Source of the DNA: Mycetocola zhadangensis
GTDB taxonomy: Bacteria > Actinomycetota > Actinomycetes > Actinomycetales > Microbacteriaceae
Reading direction: 5' to 3'
DNA length: 64,000 nucleotides
Assembly (NCBI RefSeq): GCF_003668565.1
Contig: NZ_RCWJ01000001.1
Span: 1-64,000 of the forward strand
Part shown: in pieces, positions 1-10,194 of the stretch
How positions within the stretch are numbered: the first letter of the stretch is position 1
Layout of the letters: the number at the start of each line of letters is the position of its first letter
Program-made: the position numbers and the translations under genes
Notes under the pieces: model-generated
Told to the model about the DNA's origin: nothing
Databases searched by the model: none
What the model saw: the letters and a program-made list of their open reading frames with translations, nothing else

Positions 1-1668
<1,668 letters not shown>

Positions 1669-1837
1669 TCATCCCACCCCCGTGGTGGAGCATGAGTTTT
1701 GAAGGTAAATCGAATTTCGTGATCGAAAAAATTCACGATGCGTAGCGTCCACTATGTGGTTCTCGATGTACGGTCGAGAACCGAACACACACATTACTGT
1801 GTTGTTCGATTCAACTATTGACTACACGTCAACAAGT

Positions 1838-1956
1838 GTTTCGGCGGCCATAGCAAGAGGGAAACGCCCGGTCACATTCCGAACCCGGAAGCTAAGACTC
1901 TTTGCGCCGATGGTACTGCAGGGGGGACCCTGTGGGAGAGTAGGACACCGCCGGAC
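1838..1956 (+). rRNA. 5S ribosomal RNA
   Basis: The segment carries the 5S hallmarks: the conserved AAACGCCCGGTCACATTCCG block, the GAACCCGGAAGCTAAG loop, GCGCCGATGGTACTGC, and complementary termini (TTCGGCGG at the start, CCGCCGGA at the end). It lies about 170 nt after the 23S 3' end in the normal 16S-23S-5S order. The spacer between 23S and 5S contains no tRNA gene. End positions are good to a few bases. Confidence 0.97.
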
Positions 1957-1965
1957 TTAACTTAG

Positions 1966-2001
1966 AAGAGCCCACCCCACACCGGGTGGGCTCTTCGCAT
2001 T
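1966..2001 (+). terminator. Rho-independent terminator of the rRNA operon
   Basis: A perfect 12-bp stem (AAGAGCCCACCC at 1966-1977, GGGTGGGCTCTT at 1984-1995) with a 6-nt loop is followed by a short T-containing tail. It lies 10 nt after the 5S gene and is the natural end of the rrn transcript. Confidence 0.9.
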
Positions 2002-2025
2002 TAACCCACACACCACAACGACGAC

Positions 2026-2056
2026 AGAGCCCGCCTCCCAGCGGGCTCTACGTATT
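2026..2056 (+). terminator. Second, back-to-back terminator after the rRNA operon
   Basis: A 9-bp perfect stem (AGAGCCCGC at 2026-2034, GCGGGCTCT at 2041-2049) is followed by ACGTATTT. It resembles the first terminator in stem sequence (AGAGCCC/GGGCTCT). A tandem pair would insulate the downstream FBP gene from rRNA transcription. Confidence 0.8.
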
Positions 2057-2105
2057 TAACGAGACGTTCCGTAGGCTGGGCCTGCCACACATCCGAAAGG
2101 GAACC

Positions 2106-2600
2106 ATGCGTGAGTTGAGCGAAATCGACATCCGGACATCATTCATGAACTGTTCAAAAGGCGAGGCCTTCAGGATCATGGTCCCCGCCGGTCTCGAGCA
2201 TCTGGACTGGGACCGCCGCGACTATCTGGGCTGGCATGACCCCAAGGCACCGCAACGTGCTTACCTCGTCACCTGGCGAGGTGATGAGCCGGTCGGCATC
2301 GTCCTGCGCCGAGCTGATCCGGCTGCTGCACGTGCGCGCTTTCAGATGTGTTCTCTGTGCCAGACGCCACAGCCATCTGACAATGTCGCGCTTTACGTTG
2401 CTCCGCGTTCCGGGGATGCGGGACGCAACGGCAACACGATCGGCACCTACCTCTGCGCCGGTCTGAACTGTTCAGCGCATGTGCGCGTCGCGCCGCCGGT
2501 GTCCGAAATTCAGCCGGATCCGGCCGTCGTCGTTGAGACTAAGATCGCCGGGCTTAAGAGCAGGTTGGATGGGTTCGTCGCGAAAGTCGACAGCGTCTAA
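2106..2600 (+). CDS. FBP-domain (FusB/EF-G-binding-like) treble-clef zinc protein
   Basis: The 164-residue product has the layout of the FBP family: an N-terminal helical region followed by a treble-clef zinc finger made by CSLCQ and CAGLNC, spaced about 37 residues apart. Related staphylococcal FusB and FBP proteins bind elongation factor G; whether this one does is inference. The start at 2106 is preferred over an in-frame upstream start inside the terminator region because GAAAGGGAA lies just before it. It is the first gene after the rRNA operon and stands alone, convergent with nei2 ten bases away. The C-terminus (about residues 135-164) is an amphipathic helix rich in Lys and Val. Confidence 0.8.
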   Translation: MRELSEIDIRTSFMNCSKGEAFRIMVPAGLEHLDWDRRDYLGWHDPKAPQRAYLVTWRGDEPVGIVLRRADPAAARARFQMCSLCQTPQPSDNVALYVAPRSGDAGRNGNTIGTYLCAGLNCSAHVRVAPPVSEIQPDPAVVVETKIAGLKSRLDGFVAKVDSV

Positions 2601-2610
2601 AGGACGGAAT

Positions 2611-3387
2611 TCAGGTTTGGCAGCGAGGGCACCAGTAGCTGTCACGAAGCCGGGTCGGGTCTGCTCCGATCGATCCGGAACGGATTCTGGTTCCACAGCG
2701 GCGGCACGGTTTGCCGCCGCGGCCGTATACCCACACCTGACGGCCGGCACGAGTGTCGCCCGTTGTTGTGCGTTCGGTACGGTCGCGGTTCGCGACGATG
2801 AGCTTGTAGGAGAGGGCGACCATCGCCGGGATGTCCGTTTCGCCGATGGGCCGGGTCGGCAGTATGCCGCGCAGGAAACACAACTCGTTCGCGTACACGT
2901 TGCCAAGGCCGGCGAGATTGCGCTGGTCGAGCAGCGCGACGGCCGCGGGAACCGACCCGGCTTCACTCAGCCGGGAAATCGCCTCCGCGACATTCCAGTC
3001 GGGCCCGAGGAGATCGGGACCGAGGTGTCCGACGACCGACTCCTCATCCGATCGCGGAATCAGTTCGAGCACACCGAGCTCGAATCCGACGCTCACCCAG
3101 TCGGCCGTCGTGAGCACGGCACGCGCCTGGAACGCGGGACGTTTCCAGGGCGAGCCAGGGCGGTATAGATGCCACGACCCTTCCATCTTGAGGTGGCTGT
3201 GCAACGTGAAGTCGCCGACCCGGTGGAGCAGGTGCTTGCCGCGGCTAACGACGTTGTCGATGCGTTCGCCGGTGAGATCGGACGTTGCGAACGCGGGCAC
3301 CCGGAGGTCCCAGCCGGTGAGGGTCGCACCTTCAAGAGCCTGATTGAGGTGAGCGGCCGCCCGGTAGACGGTGTCGCCCTCAGGCAT
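2611..3387 (-). CDS. nei2: Fpg/Nei-family DNA glycosylase/AP lyase (endonuclease VIII-like, Nei2 type)
   Basis: The 258-residue protein begins MPEGDTVYR: Pro2 and Glu3 are the catalytic residues of Fpg/Nei enzymes, which excise oxidised bases and cleave the abasic site. The conserved Lys in SRGKHLL follows near residue 52, the helix-two-turn-helix contains DQRNLAGLGNVYANE near 155-168, and the C-terminal zinc finger uses CRRC (228-231) and CPRC (253-256). The MPEGDTVY start is typical of Nei2 rather than Fpg (MPELPEV). The ATG overlaps the end of lhr by 8 bp on the same strand, so the two are co-transcribed, as is common in actinobacteria. Start and length fit the family. Confidence 0.93.
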   Translation of the reverse strand: MPEGDTVYRAAAHLNQALEGATLTGWDLRVPAFATSDLTGERIDNVVSRGKHLLHRVGDFTLHSHLKMEGSWHLYRPGSPWKRPAFQARAVLTTADWVSVGFELGVLELIPRSDEESVVGHLGPDLLGPDWNVAEAISRLSEAGSVPAAVALLDQRNLAGLGNVYANELCFLRGILPTRPIGETDIPAMVALSYKLIVANRDRTERTTTGDTRAGRQVWVYGRGGKPCRRCGTRIRSGSIGADPTRLRDSYWCPRCQT

Positions 3388-6300
3388 GCCGCATCCTCAG
3401 GCCGCGCGGTGTTTCGCTGAAGCCCGCCTCTCGGAGTGCAGCGGCAACCGGCGTTCCAAGGAGGAACTCGCCATTGACCTTCTCGACCGCGAGTTTGTCG
3501 ATGGCCCCACGCTTGACGAGTGTGCCGACCGATGTGGCGGCCGCGGAGAGCTTCGCTTCGTCGTCGGTGAACGCGAGGAGCGTTTTCCCGCCGCGTTCGA
3601 AGTAGAGCACGAGTTCACCGTCCACCAACGTGACCAGCCCACCGGCCTTGCGGCCGGGACGGTGCTTGGTTCCTTCTGTCTCGAGTACTGGCCACGGCAG
3701 TGCTGCGCCATAGGGGTTCGCGGGATCGCTTGCGGCTAGCGTGACGACATCGACCGGGCCCTTCGGCTCATCGTCATCGGCGCGAGTGAATCCGCGGAGG
3801 CGGTCGACGGTGCCGGCCAGAGAGAACTGAGCGGCACCGAGGCCGTCAATGAAGTAGCCGCGACGGGCCCGGCCTGAGTCCTCGAAACCGCTGAGGACGC
3901 GATAGGTCAACGCGAATCCGCCAGGTACCCCCTCGGTCATCACGGAGCCGCGGGTGACGACGCCGTACCGCTCGAGCAGGATCTCGGCCGTTGCTGCGCC
4001 GCGGATGGTTGCGTCCTGTTCGGCGAGGGGCAGGATCGACCACCGGCCGCCGAGGATGGGTGCGCCCACCCGCGTGGCCATCGTGGCTGGCCGAATCGGG
4101 CGCCCACGGTACATCCGGGATCGCGGCACGGCCCGGGTCGTGCGGTGAGCGCCTTTCCCGTGGCCGGTAAGTGTGCGGAGCGGGGCGAAGGTGTCGTTGG
4201 TGATGAGGCCGGCCCAGACGAGGTCCCACAGCGCTGTGACGAGGGACGCGTCGTTTTGGGCTCCGGTCGCTTCAGCCAACTGCGGGAAGAAGAACGCACC
4301 TCCGCCGCCGAGCGCGAGGAGCACCTCGCGTTGCAGTTCGTCTGGCTCGGCGTCTGCGGGAACCGGGAGGGTCAGTGGTGCCGCCTCGGCGAGGTGAAGT
4401 GTGACCCAGCCATCGTTGCCTGGCAGTGAGCCAGCGCCAGCCCAGACAACCTCGCCTGTCGCGGTCAGCTCATCGAGCATCGCCGGGGAGTAGTCGGTCA
4501 CGCGCTGGGGCAGAACGAGGGATTCCCATGCGGAGGCGGGGAGGGCAACTCCGGCGAGTTGGTCGATGACGGTTGCAACGCCGTCGACACCGCGCAGGCG
4601 GCCTCCGATGTGTTGCCACACCGGGAGGAACCTCGCGAAGGCGGCTTGCTCGACAGGCTCAACCTCGTGTCGAAGGGCAGCGAGCGATCGCACCCGCAGG
4701 CGGCGAAGAATTTCACTGTCGCACCACTCGGTGTTGTCACCGATGGTCTCGCGACCCGTCGCCAGGAACTCACCACGCACGACCCGGCGAGCGTCGGCCA
4801 GTCGGACGAGCGTGTGAGCGGCGACGGCGCTGCCCAGCCCGAACCTGTCGGCCACCTGCTGAGTCGTGAACGGGCCGTGGGTTCGAGCGTATCGGGCGAC
4901 GAGGTCGCCGACGGGATCGGTGACCGGCTCGATGAACGCAAGCGGAACACCAATGGGCAGGGGAACGCCGAGGGCGTCACGCAGTCGTGCGGAGTCTTCG
5001 ATGGCGGCCCACCAGTTGGTCCCAGCGAACGACACGGCGATGGCGCGTTTAGCCTGGCCGAGGCCGGCGAGGTGCTGGGCGGCCACGGCGAGTTCGTCGG
5101 TGGTTGGTGCGGGTCGTGGGGTTGTCGTTTCAACGGGCGCCTCGGTGGGCTCGCCCCCTTGGTCCGCTGTGGTTGTAGTCGGCGGGGCAAACTCGAGCCG
5201 TTCGGCGACCTCCTCGACGGTGAGCGGGCCGAGCATGCGCAACAGGTCGGCAACGCCCTCAAGCCCCTTGGCGCGGCGTGAGGCAGCGAGCCGCTGAAGC
5301 TCGGACTCGGTTCGGCTGATGACGCCCGGGTCGAGGAGCTCGCGCAGTTCGACCTGGCCGAGGAGTTCGGCCAGCAGACCGCTGTCCAACGTCAGCGCTG
5401 CTGCCTTGCGTTCAGCGATAGGACTGTCGCCCTCGTACATGAACGCACCGACGTAACCAAAGAGCAGCGACTTGGCGAACGGGGACGGCAGGTCGGTTGT
5501 GGTCTCCACGATGCGGATGGCGCGGCTGGCGAGCTTTTTGGTGATGCCCAGCAGAGCGGGAAGGTCGTATGCGTCCTGCAGGCACTCGCGAACGGTCTCG
5601 AGGATGATCGGGAAGGACGGGTACTTGCGTGCCACGTCGAGCAACTGTGCTGATCGCTGGCGCTGCTGCCACAGCGGAGCGCGTTTGCCAGGCGAATAGT
5701 TGGGGAGGAGCAGCGCGCGTGCGGCACACTCGCGGAAGCGTGAAGCGAACAGGGCAGAGCCACCGACCTGCTCGGTGACGAGGGCTTCGAGTTCGGGTGC
5801 GTCGAAGACGAACAGCTCGGCGCCGGGTGGTTCGGTCTCGGTGTCAGGAATCCGGACGATGATGCCGTCGTCACTCGCGACAGAGGCGCCGTCGATGCCG
5901 AAGCGTTCCTGAACCCGGGCGCTCACCGCCAGAGCCCATGGGGCGTGTACCTGCATGCCATACGGGGAGTGCAGGATGACCCGCCAGTCACCGAGCTCAT
6001 CGCGGGTACGTTCGACCACGAGTGTTTTGTCGGACGGGATGTGCCCCGTGGCTATGCGCTGCTCGGTCAGGTAAGCAACGAGGTTTGTTGCAGCGCGCGA
6101 ATCGAGACCTGCCCCGCGAAGCCGCTCCGTGGCATCCGCTTCGTTTCCACTATCGATCTCTCGCCTGAACGCTCCGACGGCCTCACCGAGTTCGGCGGGA
6201 CGGCCGAGACTGTCGCCCTTCCAGAACGGCAAACGTCCGGGCTGGCCGAAGGCGGGAGTGACGAGGACGCGGTCGTGCGTGATCTCCTGGATCTTCCAGC

Positions 6301-8113
6301 TGGTGGCTCCGAGCGCGAAGACGTCGCCGACACGGGACTCGTACACCATCTCTTCGTCGAGCTCGCCGACGCGTGAACCTGGGGTCGCGTCGCCTGACAC
6401 CATGTACACGGCGAACAGCCCACGGTCGGGGATGGTGCCACCGCTCGTGACGGCGAGTCGCTGTGCGCCGGGGCGACCGGTGAGGGTGCCGGCGTCGCGA
6501 TCCCAGACGATGCGGGGGCGCAGCTCGGCGAACTCGTCACTCGGGTACCGGCCGGCGAGCAGGTCGAGGGTGGCTTCGTACGCTGAGCGGGGGAGCCGTG
6601 CGAACGGGGCGCTGCGCTTGACCTGCTCGAACCACTCCTCGACGCCGATCGGTTCGAGCGCTGTGGCCGCGACGGTTTGCTGGGCGAGGATGTCGAGCGG
6701 GTTGGTTGGAACGGCAAGCGATTCGATCTGGCCGGCCACCATCCGTTCCGCCGCGACGGCGGAGTTGACCAGATCGGACCTGTGCTTCGGAAACAGCACG
6801 CCGCGGGACGTTTCGCCGACCTGGTGGCCGGCGCGGCCAACGCGCTGCAGCCCGCTTGCGACGGACGGTGGAGATTCGACCTGGACGACCAGGTCGACTT
6901 CACCCATGTCGATACCGAGCTCGAGACTCGACGTTGCCACAACGCAGCGGAGCCGCCCGGATTTGAGGTCGTCTTCGATGAACGCGCGCTGTTCTTTCGA
7001 CACGGAGCCGTGGTGTGCGCGAGCGAGCTGGGGCCCGTCGTCGGAGGTTGGCTGGGTTTGGCCGCTTCCGCCCATCAGCGCCGCCGGTGGACGAGACTGG
7101 GCCGCGGCAGTGCCGACCGCTGTGCTGGCAAGCTCCGGCTCAACCACCAGCGCTTCTGCCTCGAGCCGTTCTTCGTAGATCTCGTTGAATCGTGCGGTAA
7201 GGCGTTCGGCTAGACGGCGCGAGTTGGCGAAAACGATGGTCGATCGGTGGTCGAGAATGCGGTCGACGATGGCTTCTTCGACGTGCGGCCAAATCGAGCC
7301 AGTGCGTTCGCCGTCGAGCGCGCCCGAGGTTGACCCCTCGGGGATGGCTGGCGCGCCTGAGGCCAGGTCGGTCATGTCGTCGACGGGCACAATCACACTG
7401 AGGTCGAACTTTTTTGAAGAGGGAGGAGCGACGATCTCAACGGGGGACGACCCGCCGAGGAACCGTGCCACTTCTTCGCGCGGACGAACGGTCGCGGAGA
7501 GTCCGATGCGCTGGGCCGGTTTCGCCAGGAGAGCATCGAGTCGCTCAAGGGACAGCGCGAGGTGGGCGCCGCGCTTGGTCGCAGCGACGGCGTGTACCTC
7601 GTCGATGATCACCGTCTCGACCGAGCGGAGGGTTTCACGAGCGGCGGACGTGAGCATGAGAAAGAGCGACTCGGGTGTGGTGATGAGGATGTCCGGCGGG
7701 TTCTTCGCCAGGGAACGGCGGTCGGCCGCTGGGGTGTCTCCCGAGCGCACCCCAACCGAGATGTGCGGCGGCTCGGCGCCGAGCCGAAGAGCGGTCTGGG
7801 TGATGCCGGTGAGCGGAGCGCGCAGGTTGCGCTCCACGTCGACACCGAGCGCCTTGAGCGGGGAAATGTACAGCACCCGGGTGCCGGTGTCTTCGGTGCG
7901 TGGCTCAGACATCAGGCGGTCGAGCGACCAGAGGAACGCGGAGAGCGTCTTGCCTGACCCGGTTGGAGCTACGACGAGGGCATGCGAGCCCCGGGAGATG
8001 GCGTCCCAGGCACCGACCTGGGCCGCAGTGGGTTCGGGGAATGCCCCGCTGAACCACTCACGGGTGGCTGGCGAGAATCTATCGAGTACGTCACGCACGG
8101 TTCCATCCTGCAT
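3380..8113 (-). CDS. lhr: Lhr-family superfamily 2 ATP-dependent helicase
   Basis: This 1577-residue protein has the SF2 motifs of Lhr: motif I APTGSGKT at residues 49-56, motif II DEVH at 171-174, motif III LSAT, and in domain 2 a QRVGRAGHQVG motif VI. The helicase core and winged-helix region fill the first 900 or so residues, and the long C-terminal part matches the size of full-length actinobacterial Lhr (about 1500 residues). Lhr is a DNA-damage-associated 3'-to-5' helicase that tracks on single-stranded DNA and unwinds RNA:DNA hybrids. The 8-bp overlap with nei2 downstream ties it to base-excision repair. An acidic, Ala/Thr-rich linker near 325-365 in the helicase core is poorly conserved-looking but in frame. 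Confidence 0.95.
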   Translation of the reverse strand: MQDGTVRDVLDRFSPATREWFSGAFPEPTAAQVGAWDAISRGSHALVVAPTGSGKTLSAFLWSLDRLMSEPRTEDTGTRVLYISPLKALGVDVERNLRAPLTGITQTALRLGAEPPHISVGVRSGDTPAADRRSLAKNPPDILITTPESLFLMLTSAARETLRSVETVIIDEVHAVAATKRGAHLALSLERLDALLAKPAQRIGLSATVRPREEVARFLGGSSPVEIVAPPSSKKFDLSVIVPVDDMTDLASGAPAIPEGSTSGALDGERTGSIWPHVEEAIVDRILDHRSTIVFANSRRLAERLTARFNEIYEERLEAEALVVEPELASTAVGTAAAQSRPPAALMGGSGQTQPTSDDGPQLARAHHGSVSKEQRAFIEDDLKSGRLRCVVATSSLELGIDMGEVDLVVQVESPPSVASGLQRVGRAGHQVGETSRGVLFPKHRSDLVNSAVAAERMVAGQIESLAVPTNPLDILAQQTVAATALEPIGVEEWFEQVKRSAPFARLPRSAYEATLDLLAGRYPSDEFAELRPRIVWDRDAGTLTGRPGAQRLAVTSGGTIPDRGLFAVYMVSGDATPGSRVGELDEEMVYESRVGDVFALGATSWKIQEITHDRVLVTPAFGQPGRLPFWKGDSLGRPAELGEAVGAFRREIDSGNEADATERLRGAGLDSRAATNLVAYLTEQRIATGHIPSDKTLVVERTRDELGDWRVILHSPYGMQVHAPWALAVSARVQERFGIDGASVASDDGIIVRIPDTETEPPGAELFVFDAPELEALVTEQVGGSALFASRFRECAARALLLPNYSPGKRAPLWQQRQRSAQLLDVARKYPSFPIILETVRECLQDAYDLPALLGITKKLASRAIRIVETTTDLPSPFAKSLLFGYVGAFMYEGDSPIAERKAAALTLDSGLLAELLGQVELRELLDPGVISRTESELQRLAASRRAKGLEGVADLLRMLGPLTVEEVAERLEFAPPTTTTADQGGEPTEAPVETTTPRPAPTTDELAVAAQHLAGLGQAKRAIAVSFAGTNWWAAIEDSARLRDALGVPLPIGVPLAFIEPVTDPVGDLVARYARTHGPFTTQQVADRFGLGSAVAAHTLVRLADARRVVRGEFLATGRETIGDNTEWCDSEILRRLRVRSLAALRHEVEPVEQAAFARFLPVWQHIGGRLRGVDGVATVIDQLAGVALPASAWESLVLPQRVTDYSPAMLDELTATGEVVWAGAGSLPGNDGWVTLHLAEAAPLTLPVPADAEPDELQREVLLALGGGGAFFFPQLAEATGAQNDASLVTALWDLVWAGLITNDTFAPLRTLTGHGKGAHRTTRAVPRSRMYRGRPIRPATMATRVGAPILGGRWSILPLAEQDATIRGAATAEILLERYGVVTRGSVMTEGVPGGFALTYRVLSGFEDSGRARRGYFIDGLGAAQFSLAGTVDRLRGFTRADDDEPKGPVDVVTLAASDPANPYGAALPWPVLETEGTKHRPGRKAGGLVTLVDGELVLYFERGGKTLLAFTDDEAKLSAAATSVGTLVKRGAIDKLAVEKVNGEFLLGTPVAAALREAGFSETPRGLRMRHA

Positions 8114-8160
8114 GACGCCACTGACAGCATCCGTTTTTCGGGGTTAAATGCCCGAGGGGT

Positions 8161-8802
8161 TTACAACTGGCGTTCGATGAATGCACGGATGTCTGCGAGC
8201 TCCTGCTGGGAGATCGAGTGGTCGAGACCCTCGTAGATGCGGCCGGCGAGCTTGGTGTGCTCGGGCAGCCAGGCCACGGTGCGGGCGACGGCGGACGCCG
8301 GGATCACCTGGTCGTGGGTTCCGCGTCCCCAGAACACAGGGGGACGGCGCTCGGCCAGGACGGCATCGCCGTTGACAACGCCGGGGGAGACGTAACCGGA
8401 GAGGTTGACGGCGTACGCGAACCGTTCGGGCGCGTGCCGCAACAACTGCATGGCCATGGCCCCGCCCTGCGAGAAACCAAGGACACCGATCGTCGTCGGC
8501 TGGTTGGGCAGCGTGTCGAGCCAGTCGAGAATGGCCTGCGTTGCGCCGTCGACGCCAGCTTCATCGGGTTTGCCCGGCGCGTCGATCGGATACCAGGAGT
8601 ATCCCTCGACCGGCCACGGTGCATCCAGCGGCGCCCGAAGCGAGGCGATCACCGGCTCAAGCGGCAGGTACGGCGCGAGGCTGAACAGGTCGGCCTCATT
8701 CGAGCCGTAGCCGTGCAGCACGAGAAGCAGCGAGCGGTCGTCCTGGTCTTCTTCTGCGGCCGACCACAGAACAGCGTCGCGGTCAATCGTGGGCTTTGTC
8801 AT
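8161..8802 (-). CDS. Alpha/beta-hydrolase, phospholipase/carboxylesterase family
   Basis: The protein (213 residues from the ATG at 8802) has the short esterase fold of the carboxylesterase 2 family: oxyanion strand LLLVLHGYG, nucleophile elbow GFSQGGAM (Ser111), acid Asp164 in GRGTHDQ and His195 in LDHS. Such enzymes hydrolyse carboxyl or lysophospholipid esters in the cytosol; the substrate cannot be read from sequence. The start at 8802 is preceded by AAAGAGAA at a suitable distance; an alternative ATG at 8820 is preceded by GAAGG and would add six residues. It lies just upstream of lhr on the same strand and faces a Nudix-like gene across a short divergent promoter region (8821-8869). Confidence 0.85.
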   Translation of the reverse strand: MTKPTIDRDAVLWSAAEEDQDDRSLLLVLHGYGSNEADLFSLAPYLPLEPVIASLRAPLDAPWPVEGYSWYPIDAPGKPDEAGVDGATQAILDWLDTLPNQPTTIGVLGFSQGGAMAMQLLRHAPERFAYAVNLSGYVSPGVVNGDAVLAERRPPVFWGRGTHDQVIPASAVARTVAWLPEHTKLAGRIYEGLDHSISQQELADIRAFIERQL

Positions 8803-8869
8803 GCGGCTGTTCTCTTTCATTGGGGCCTTCGGTCAAGCCTACAGAGGGGAACGCTGGTAAGAATGGACC

Positions 8870-9439
8870 ATGAGCGTTCGCACTCCCGACCCAGACCAGC
8901 CGCAGGAACCGTCGTCGAACCCGACACCGGGCTGGCTCAGCGACATTGAACTGGCCGAGGTGCGACGACGCCTGCCGCTGCTTTACGTTGAGGCCGTGCC
9001 GGTTCGTGTGGACGGACTCGGCATTGTCACCGAGGTTGGCGTGCTGCTGCGTGCGACGCCGACCGGGCAGATGACACGAACCCTGGTCTCGGGCCGGGTG
9101 CTCTACGGCGAGACACTGCGCGACGCGCTGTTCCGTCACCTCGAGAAGGACCTCGGGCCGATGGCGTTCCCGCTGCTTCCTGCGTCGCCGACCCCGTTCC
9201 ACGTTGCCGAGTACTTCCCGATGCCTGGGATTTCGCCGTACACCGACGACAGGCAGCACGCCGTCGCCCTCGCGTTCGTCGTTCCGGTGACCGGTACGTG
9301 TGACCCGCGCCAGGACGCGTTGGAGATCACCTGGATGACTCCGGATGAAGCCCAGACGGATGCTGTCAGCGACGAGATGGAGGGCGGACGCGGGACTCTG
9401 CTTCGGCTCGCGCTCGCTTCTGTTGGCCGACTCAGGTAG
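8870..9439 (+). CDS. Nudix hydrolase-like protein (DUF4916 type) with a degenerate Nudix box
   Basis: The 189-residue protein matches actinobacterial Nudix-like proteins. Its Nudix-box region at about 75-96 keeps Gly75, Glu81, Arg89 and Gly96, but the usual RExxEE residues are replaced (RHLEKDLG), so the metal-binding glutamates are mostly lost. Hydrolysis of a nucleoside-diphosphate-linked substrate is therefore doubtful; a binding role is as likely. The gene is monocistronic, ending at a bidirectional terminator shared with the convergent acetyltransferase gene. No good Shine-Dalgarno precedes the ATG. Confidence 0.72.
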   Translation: MSVRTPDPDQPQEPSSNPTPGWLSDIELAEVRRRLPLLYVEAVPVRVDGLGIVTEVGVLLRATPTGQMTRTLVSGRVLYGETLRDALFRHLEKDLGPMAFPLLPASPTPFHVAEYFPMPGISPYTDDRQHAVALAFVVPVTGTCDPRQDALEITWMTPDEAQTDAVSDEMEGGRGTLLRLALASVGRLR

Positions 9440-9460
9440 CACCCGCGCTTTTTTCACGAC

Positions 9461-9496
9461 ACAACGGCTGAGGTTCGCGAGGACCTCAGCCGTTGT
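9461..9496. terminator. Bidirectional terminator between convergent genes
   Basis: A perfect 14-bp stem (ACAACGGCTGAGGT at 9461-9474, ACCTCAGCCGTTGT at 9483-9496) with an 8-nt loop lies between two convergent genes. A T6 run at 9449-9454 just outside the stem gives the minus-strand transcript an A-rich side only, so it should work best as a simple hairpin stop in both directions. Confidence 0.8.
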
Positions 9497-9520
9497 GCGT
9501 GGCGTGATGCGGTGCTTTGG

Positions 9521-10066
9521 CTAGCGGACGTACCGCACTTCGTGGATCTCTTCACCGAGGAACGGCTCGGTGTGTTCGGCGCCGTCTGCCACGAACCCGT
9601 TCTTCTCGTAGAAGTGCCGGGCGCGTGCGTTCGCGGATGACACCCAGAGGTATGCGGGGGCGTCGCCGATGGCTGCGTCGAACAGTTTCTGGCCGGTACC
9701 TGTGCTGCGGTACTCGGCGAGCATGTTCATGAAGTAAAGCTCGCGGTCGCGAGGGGCGTCGTCGTCGCGGGCAGGTCCTGAGCCAACGAAGCCGATGATC
9801 TCGCCGTCCATGACGGCGGCGAACTGCAGGTACTCGGGACCCTGATTCATCCAATGCGTCCAGAGTTCAGCCATGCGCCTGGGCGAAAGGTGCTCGAGTG
9901 CGGCCTTCGAGATGAGTTCGTCGTAGGCCTCATGCCAGCACTGGGCGTGAACCCGGCCGAGTGACTCCGCGTCAACATCGCGGACGGGGCGGATAATGAC
10001 GTCGCGGGTAGGGGTGACGGTAGCATCGGTGCTCATACCGCGACCATACCGCGTGCGGTTCGTCAT
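9521..10066 (-). CDS. GNAT-family N-acetyltransferase
   Basis: The 181-residue product follows the GNAT fold: an N-terminal IIRPVRDVDAESLGRVH strand-helix, a central beta strand with GEIIGFVGSG, the acetyl-CoA pyrophosphate loop in EYRSTGTGQKLFDAA, and the C-terminal ARHFYEKNGFV signature. It transfers an acetyl group from acetyl-CoA to an amine; the acceptor is not predictable. The ATG at 10066 is chosen because GAGGA lies six bases upstream. Longer in-frame reading toward 10129 would run into the terminator of the neighbouring helicase gene. An internal ATG at 10036 is a weaker alternative. Confidence 0.85.
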   Translation of the reverse strand: MTNRTRYGRGMSTDATVTPTRDVIIRPVRDVDAESLGRVHAQCWHEAYDELISKAALEHLSPRRMAELWTHWMNQGPEYLQFAAVMDGEIIGFVGSGPARDDDAPRDRELYFMNMLAEYRSTGTGQKLFDAAIGDAPAYLWVSSANARARHFYEKNGFVADGAEHTEPFLGEEIHEVRYVR

Positions 10067-10120
10067 GAGAAATCCTCGAAACCGATTTGACATGCTTCCG
10101 CGCAGCTCCCGTGCGGCCAC

Positions 10121-10177
10121 AAAAAACACCGGCCGGTCGACTCACCCAGGAGCTGGGGAGCCGGCCGAACCGGTGTT
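10121..10177 (-). terminator. Terminator of the DEAD-box helicase gene
   Basis: On the minus strand, the arms CCGGTGTT/AACACCGG (10170-10177 and 10125-10132) enclose nested GC-rich pairing (CCGGCC/GGCCGG, CTGG/CCAG), and the hairpin ends in GGTGTTTTTT. It lies 18 bp after the helicase stop codon. Confidence 0.85.
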
Positions 10178-10194
10178 CTTAGACGTGCTGGTGC

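Noticed and set aside
1669-1837. tRNA gene in the 23S-5S spacer
   Set aside because: No cloverleaf or CCA-like end was seen.
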